Assembly: GCA_026914095.1 (NCBI GenBank)
Contig: JAPPIY010000043.1
Coordinates: forward strand, 1 to 8,684
DNA from: Oligoflexia bacterium
Lineage (GTDB): Bacteria > Bdellovibrionota > Bdellovibrionia > Bdellovibrionales > UBA1609
Length of the DNA: 8,684 nt
Direction of reading: 5' to 3'
The position numbers and the translations under genes were made by a program. The notes below the pieces were generated by a model. The model saw nothing but the letters and a program-made list of their open reading frames with translations, did no database searches and had not been told where the DNA came from. Below are positions 6,013-8,684 of the stretch, one piece after another. Numbering within the stretch: position 1 is the stretch's first letter; each line of letters starts with the position of its first letter.

Positions 6013-6077
6013 ACCACCAGCCAATCCTGACCACTCCCCCACATCTTGTGTGAAAGTGGTCAGGATTGGCTGGTGGT
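6013..6077. other. 23-bp perfect hairpin directly after the previous two
   Basis: Positions 6013-6035 and 6055-6077 are perfect reverse complements (23 bp) around a 19-nt loop, which itself contains a small CACA-TCT-TGTG stem. The left arm begins at the base after hairpin 2 ends. No T-run follows on either strand. Such a stem could fold from single-stranded DNA or from RNA; a single-strand origin, a nicking region or a structured RNA are all possible. Confidence 0.75.
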
Positions 6078-6136
6078 AAGTGTAAGTAAGTGAGTAGTAA
6101 AATTAAAATATATGTAAGGAAAGATAAATGAAAGAA

Positions 6137-6453
6137 GATGATTTTTGGCAGGCTGTGAAAGGTTGGAGGGTTTAGAGGAAGTTTGTTTATTGTTTGTGGA
6201 TTTGGTTTTTGGTTTGTTTTGAGTTTGAGTTTTTATTTTTTAGTTGGCTTAGTTTTTTTGTTTCAGTTTTAGTTGTGAGATTTCTTTTATATGAGATGTT
6301 ATTGGATGAAAGCAAGCATTTTGAGGGAAAAGGTTTAGGAATTGTTTTTTATAAAGAATGAGGCTATAGAGTTTAAAAAAGAGGCTTGAGAGAAAAAAGG
6401 AAGAAAAAAGGGCTGGAGGGCAGAGGAGCTTTCACAGCCTGCCAAAAATCATC
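6137..6453. repeat. perfect 25-bp inverted repeat enclosing 267 nt of C-poor sequence
   Basis: The arms 6137-6161 and 6429-6453 are exact reverse complements, each containing TTTTTGGCAGGCTGTG or its complement, and mismatches begin immediately outside both ends. The enclosed plus strand has very little C: by hand count 10 C against 86 G in 6121-6420. No clear target-site duplication flanks the arms (AA on both sides only). The arms share GCAGG with the 22-bp repeats and GGCTGTG with 5858-5864. Confidence 0.75.
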
Positions 6454-6625
6454 AACAATAAAAATGATAAGAAGGTGTGAGTTTAAGGGGTTTTAAAAAG
6501 TATAGAATTTATTAAGAAAGCTTTTTCAGTCAAATAGAGAGATTTGGCAAATTAGTTTTAAAAAAATGTTTTAGTTAGGGTTTTTAGTTTAAAAAAATTA
6601 AAAGTCCAAAAAAAAAAGTTAAACA

Positions 6626-6657
6626 AAAGCTCAAATAAAAAGTGAGTTTTGAGCTTT
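6626..6657. promoter_or_regulatory. 10-bp inverted repeat upstream of the excisionase-like gene
   Basis: AAAGCTCAAA (6626-6635) and TTTGAGCTTT (6648-6657) are exact inverted copies with a 12-nt spacer, ending 19 nt before the ATG at 6677 and just before the ribosome site. It could be an operator for the downstream helix-turn-helix protein, or a leader hairpin controlling xis-int expression. Confidence 0.4.
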
Positions 6658-6676
6658 AAGAAAAAAGGGGTGTATT

Positions 6677-7156
6677 ATGAAACAAAGAAATAAATTTAAA
6701 AATAAAGATCAATTTCAGCTGAATTTTCAAGCTGGGAGTAGCAGTTTTCAGCAAAAAGAAAAAGAGCTTAACTCATTAGTTAAATCAAGAGAAACAGATA
6801 AAACTCAATCAAATGAGGTAACTCAATTTGTGCCAACCGATAAAACAGGACATTCTGTTGGAGCTTTTAATCTTGTAGCAAGCCAGAAAAGTCAATCAAA
6901 GGACTTGTCAAAAAAATCTGCTGGGAGTAAAGTAAAAAAGATAAGCTGTGGCTCAAAACAGCCTCAAGCTTTGCTCTTTGATAATTTAATAACAGTAGAG
7001 GAATTAGCGGTTATCTTTGGATTAGCTCCCCAAACTATTCGCAACTGGGTAGCTCTTGGGAAACTCCCTTATGTCAAAATCGGCAAAAGGAATTTGTTTC
7101 TTAAAGGGAGCTTGCAAGAGTGGTTAAACCGAAAGGAGAAATCACAATGGCAATAA
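6677..7156 (+). CDS. excisionase-like helix-turn-helix protein
   Basis: The product has 159 residues. The C-terminal part (about 103-153) is a MerR/excisionase-type helix-turn-helix: NLITVEELAVIFGLAPQTIR, then NWVALGKLPYVKIGKRNLF and LQEWLNR, as in the HTH_17 family. The first 100 residues are rich in S, Q, K and T with no recognisable domain and are probably disordered. Excisionases of this family are often only 60-80 residues, so the long N-terminal tail is unusual. AAGGGG a few bases before the ATG serves as ribosome site. The last 10 bases overlap the integrase gene, so the two are made together. It probably binds the ends of the element, steers the recombinase to excision and may repress its own promoter. 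A role as a plain regulator is possible. Confidence 0.75.
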   Translation: MKQRNKFKNKDQFQLNFQAGSSSFQQKEKELNSLVKSRETDKTQSNEVTQFVPTDKTGHSVGAFNLVASQKSQSKDLSKKSAGSKVKKISCGSKQPQALLFDNLITVEELAVIFGLAPQTIRNWVALGKLPYVKIGKRNLFLKGSLQEWLNRKEKSQWQ

Positions 7157-8280
7157 TCAAAAGACAATACCGAACAAAAAAACAACAAAAACCGATCACT
7201 TATTACCAAGCGGAAGTATTTATAAAAGGGGTTCGTGTGGCTGTGAAAAACTTTTCTGTGAGAAGATCAGCTATTTTATGGCACGAAGAACAACGATATA
7301 AATTAACTTCCAGTCCTTCCAGTCTAAACGATCAAATGAGTTTTAAAGACTGCATGGACAGGTTTTGGAAAGATGCTGAAACCCGAATGATGAAATCCAC
7401 TCTACAGAGCTATGAAACCCGTTTAAGCTATTTTTACAAAAGCCCTTTGGCTGAAGTGAAAATGTCTGAGTTTAAAGGTATGAAAGTTATGGAGTGGATA
7501 GATTGGCTAAAAAGCCATAAGACTTCAAAGAATAAAGGAAGAAAGAGTTTTTTGGCGGAGCTTGGTTTATTAAGGACAGTTCTTTATTGGTATAGAAATT
7601 TTATCAATGAGGATTTTAATGTTCCTATCACTAAAAAGCACAGGCAAATGTGTTTGTTTAAACCGAATGCTCCCAGACGCCCTGACTATTTTATAGAGCC
7701 AGAGGATGCAAAGGCTTGGCTTGAATGGTTAAAAAATCACAGAAGCAATTCTGTCTATTGGAGACTTGCCTGCTTTATGCTTTTAACAGGAGTAAGAGTT
7801 GGTGAAGCCTGCGGGTTAAAATGGTCGGCGGTTAATTTAGAAAAGGGATTTGTTCGTATCATAAGGCGAGTTCGCTGGGATCAAAGAACAAAGCATCCTT
7901 TTTTAGAGGAAGTGACAAAAACAAGTCAATCAGCTAGACTTGTTATGCTGGCTGAGAAATTAAAAGACATTCTTAGGGAAATGAAACAATCCGCTTTGAA
8001 TGATTTAGTTTTTACCGACAACAAAGGCGAGCTTTTAAAATACAATGCTGTTCAGTCGGCTTTTAATGCAGGGTTTACAGCTTTAAAGCTTCCTTGGCGT
8101 TCCACTCATATTTGCAGGCATACTTTTGCGACTATTGCTCTTATGGAGACAAAAAACCTTTCTGCTGTTCAAGCTTGTCTTGGACATACAGAAGTAAGGA
8201 TGACCCAAAAGTATGCAAAAACTGTCGCTCTTTTGAGTTCAGAAACAGGAGAGAAGACAGCTTCTGCAATCTTCAAATAA
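7147..8280 (+). CDS. int: tyrosine recombinase (integrase) of the element
   Basis: The product has 377 residues from the ATG at 7147, chosen because AAAGGAG (7132-7138) lies 8 nt before it; an in-frame GTG at 7120 is less likely. Residues 1-50 resemble an arm-binding domain (strand-rich, ITYYQAEVFIKGVRVAVKNF), 62-160 the SAM-like core-binding domain, and 180-370 the catalytic domain. All six catalytic residues are present: R217 in LTGVRVGEACGL, K258 in EVTKTSQSARL, H321 and R324 in HICRHTFAT, H347 in LGHTEV, and nucleophile Y356 in TQKYAK. It inserts and, with the excisionase, removes the element by strand exchange at the 3' end of tRNA-Ala, which lies 136 bp downstream of its stop. Nothing suggests inactivation. 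Confidence 0.95.
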   Translation: MAIIKRQYRTKKQQKPITYYQAEVFIKGVRVAVKNFSVRRSAILWHEEQRYKLTSSPSSLNDQMSFKDCMDRFWKDAETRMMKSTLQSYETRLSYFYKSPLAEVKMSEFKGMKVMEWIDWLKSHKTSKNKGRKSFLAELGLLRTVLYWYRNFINEDFNVPITKKHRQMCLFKPNAPRRPDYFIEPEDAKAWLEWLKNHRSNSVYWRLACFMLLTGVRVGEACGLKWSAVNLEKGFVRIIRRVRWDQRTKHPFLEEVTKTSQSARLVMLAEKLKDILREMKQSALNDLVFTDNKGELLKYNAVQSAFNAGFTALKLPWRSTHICRHTFATIALMETKNLSAVQACLGHTEVRMTQKYAKTVALLSSETGEKTASAIFK

Positions 8281-8346
8281 AATCAGTTGTTCCGGGGGAA
8301 TAATTGAAAGAATGTTTTAGTTGTTTGAAAAGTCTCTGTGAAAATT

Positions 8347-8368
8347 CCCGTTAAAATCCCGTTAAAAA
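8347..8368 (+). repeat. right arm-type sites: two tandem 11-bp repeats
   Basis: CCCGTTAAAAT (8347-8357) is followed directly by CCCGTTAAAAA (8358-8368), same sequence, period and orientation as 2079-2100. This pair is 46 bp from the right att repeat; the left pair is 104 bp from the left one. The arrangement fits arm-type recombinase sites. Confidence 0.65.
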
Positions 8369-8415
8369 AAATTTAATGGAAAAAGTCCAAGCATTTTAAG
8401 GAGTTTAAACAAACT

Positions 8416-8491
<76 letters not shown>

Positions 8492-8502
8492 GCAAATAAG
8501 TT

Positions 8503-8532
8503 TTTGTAGCTATTTTTAATTGGATTTGTCAA
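8503..8532 (-). promoter_or_regulatory. candidate promoter of the tRNA-Ala gene
   Basis: On the minus strand a perfect TTGACA (8532-8527) is followed after 18 nt by TACAAA (8508-8503), about 12 nt before the first tRNA base at 8491. The distance suits a tRNA promoter with a very short leader. No gene is visible in the rest of the right flank (8533-8684). Confidence 0.6.
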
Positions 8533-8684
8533 GCTTTAAAGCAGGAGGAAGTCTCAATTCTCTGCAGAAGTGTTTCAAATAAGGAGCTTATCAACTTTTT
8601 CATTTAGAAGCATTAAACTCTCAATTGTTTAAAGAACTGTTTTAATAGGAAAGAACTTTCTTTAGAACAAACACCTGAAGTGAT

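Larger units (their letters stand above)
5797..6676. other. 880-bp gene-free, repeat-rich region; candidate origin of replication or transfer
   Basis: No supported gene is present. In order it has three 22-bp iteron-like units (5861-5926), two 10-bp direct repeats (5945-5966), three nearly abutting perfect hairpins (5967-6077), a GTAAG-rich patch (6075-6100), a perfect 25-bp inverted repeat (6137-6161 with 6429-6453) enclosing C-poor DNA, an AT-rich tract (6550-6625) and a 10-bp hairpin before the next gene. Iterons beside hairpins and AT-rich DNA, downstream of a replication-type gene, are the usual parts of a plasmid origin. A structured non-coding RNA is the main alternative. Confidence 0.5.

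Noticed and set aside
5847..6053. 68-residue plus-strand reading frame
   Set aside because: No ribosome site; it is made of the 22-bp repeats and hairpin arms and has no protein-like pattern.
5861..6453. Retron-type non-coding RNA
   Set aside because: Inverted repeats and hairpins are suggestive, but no reverse transcriptase gene lies in the window.
8094..8303. 69-residue plus-strand reading frame
   Set aside because: Another frame of the integrase catalytic domain, where the correct frame has all catalytic residues.
8595..8640. Minus-strand CAATTGAGAGTTT after GTTCTTTAAA, resembling an rRNA leader and the 5' end of 16S rRNA
   Set aside because: Similarity covers only about a dozen bases and the sequence then diverges, so no rRNA gene is supported.

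Overview
The window is low-GC DNA from a diderm (Gram-negative) bacterium. Evidence for a double membrane is the mlaF-mlaD pair of the outer-membrane lipid asymmetry system and two lipoprotein signal sequences. The MlaD type, with a GALGALVND-like C-terminal motif, and the single-domain DciA/DUF721 protein would fit a delta-proteobacterial or Bdellovibrio-like lineage, but the sequence alone does not settle the taxonomy.

Layout. (1) Positions 1-1957 are host backbone: the 3' end of mlaF, complete mlaD, an intergenic stretch with REP-like palindromes, a DciA/DUF721 gene on the minus strand, and a hairpin that looks like the original terminator of a tRNA gene. (2) Positions 1958-8431 are a compact integrated element of about 6.46 kb. 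It is bounded by a perfect 17-bp direct repeat identical to the 3' end of a tRNA-Ala(TGC) gene. (3) Positions 8416-8684 hold that intact tRNA gene on the minus strand and its promoter in the right flank.

The element reads from left to right as follows: left att repeat; tandem 11-bp arm-type sites; a NYN-domain protein (minus strand); a coiled-coil lipoprotein gene broken by an in-frame amber codon; a cysteine-rich lipoprotein overlapping a TM2-domain membrane protein; a winged-helix protein resembling the replication-relaxation family; an 880-bp gene-free region full of repeats; an excisionase-like helix-turn-helix protein; a complete tyrosine recombinase; a second pair of the same 11-bp sites; right att repeat.

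The gene-free region (5797-6676) is the most unusual part. In order it carries three 22-bp iteron-like repeats, a pair of 10-bp direct repeats, three nearly abutting perfect hairpins (7, 12 and 23 bp stems), and a perfect 25-bp inverted repeat. The 267 nt between that repeat's arms are almost devoid of C on the plus strand. It lies directly downstream of the replication-relaxation-like gene, and the iterons share a GCAGG core with the 25-bp repeat. I infer a replication or transfer origin, so the element may be able to replicate or be mobilised after excision. No conjugation genes, phage structural genes, reverse transcriptase, CRISPR array or known multi-gene defence system is visible.
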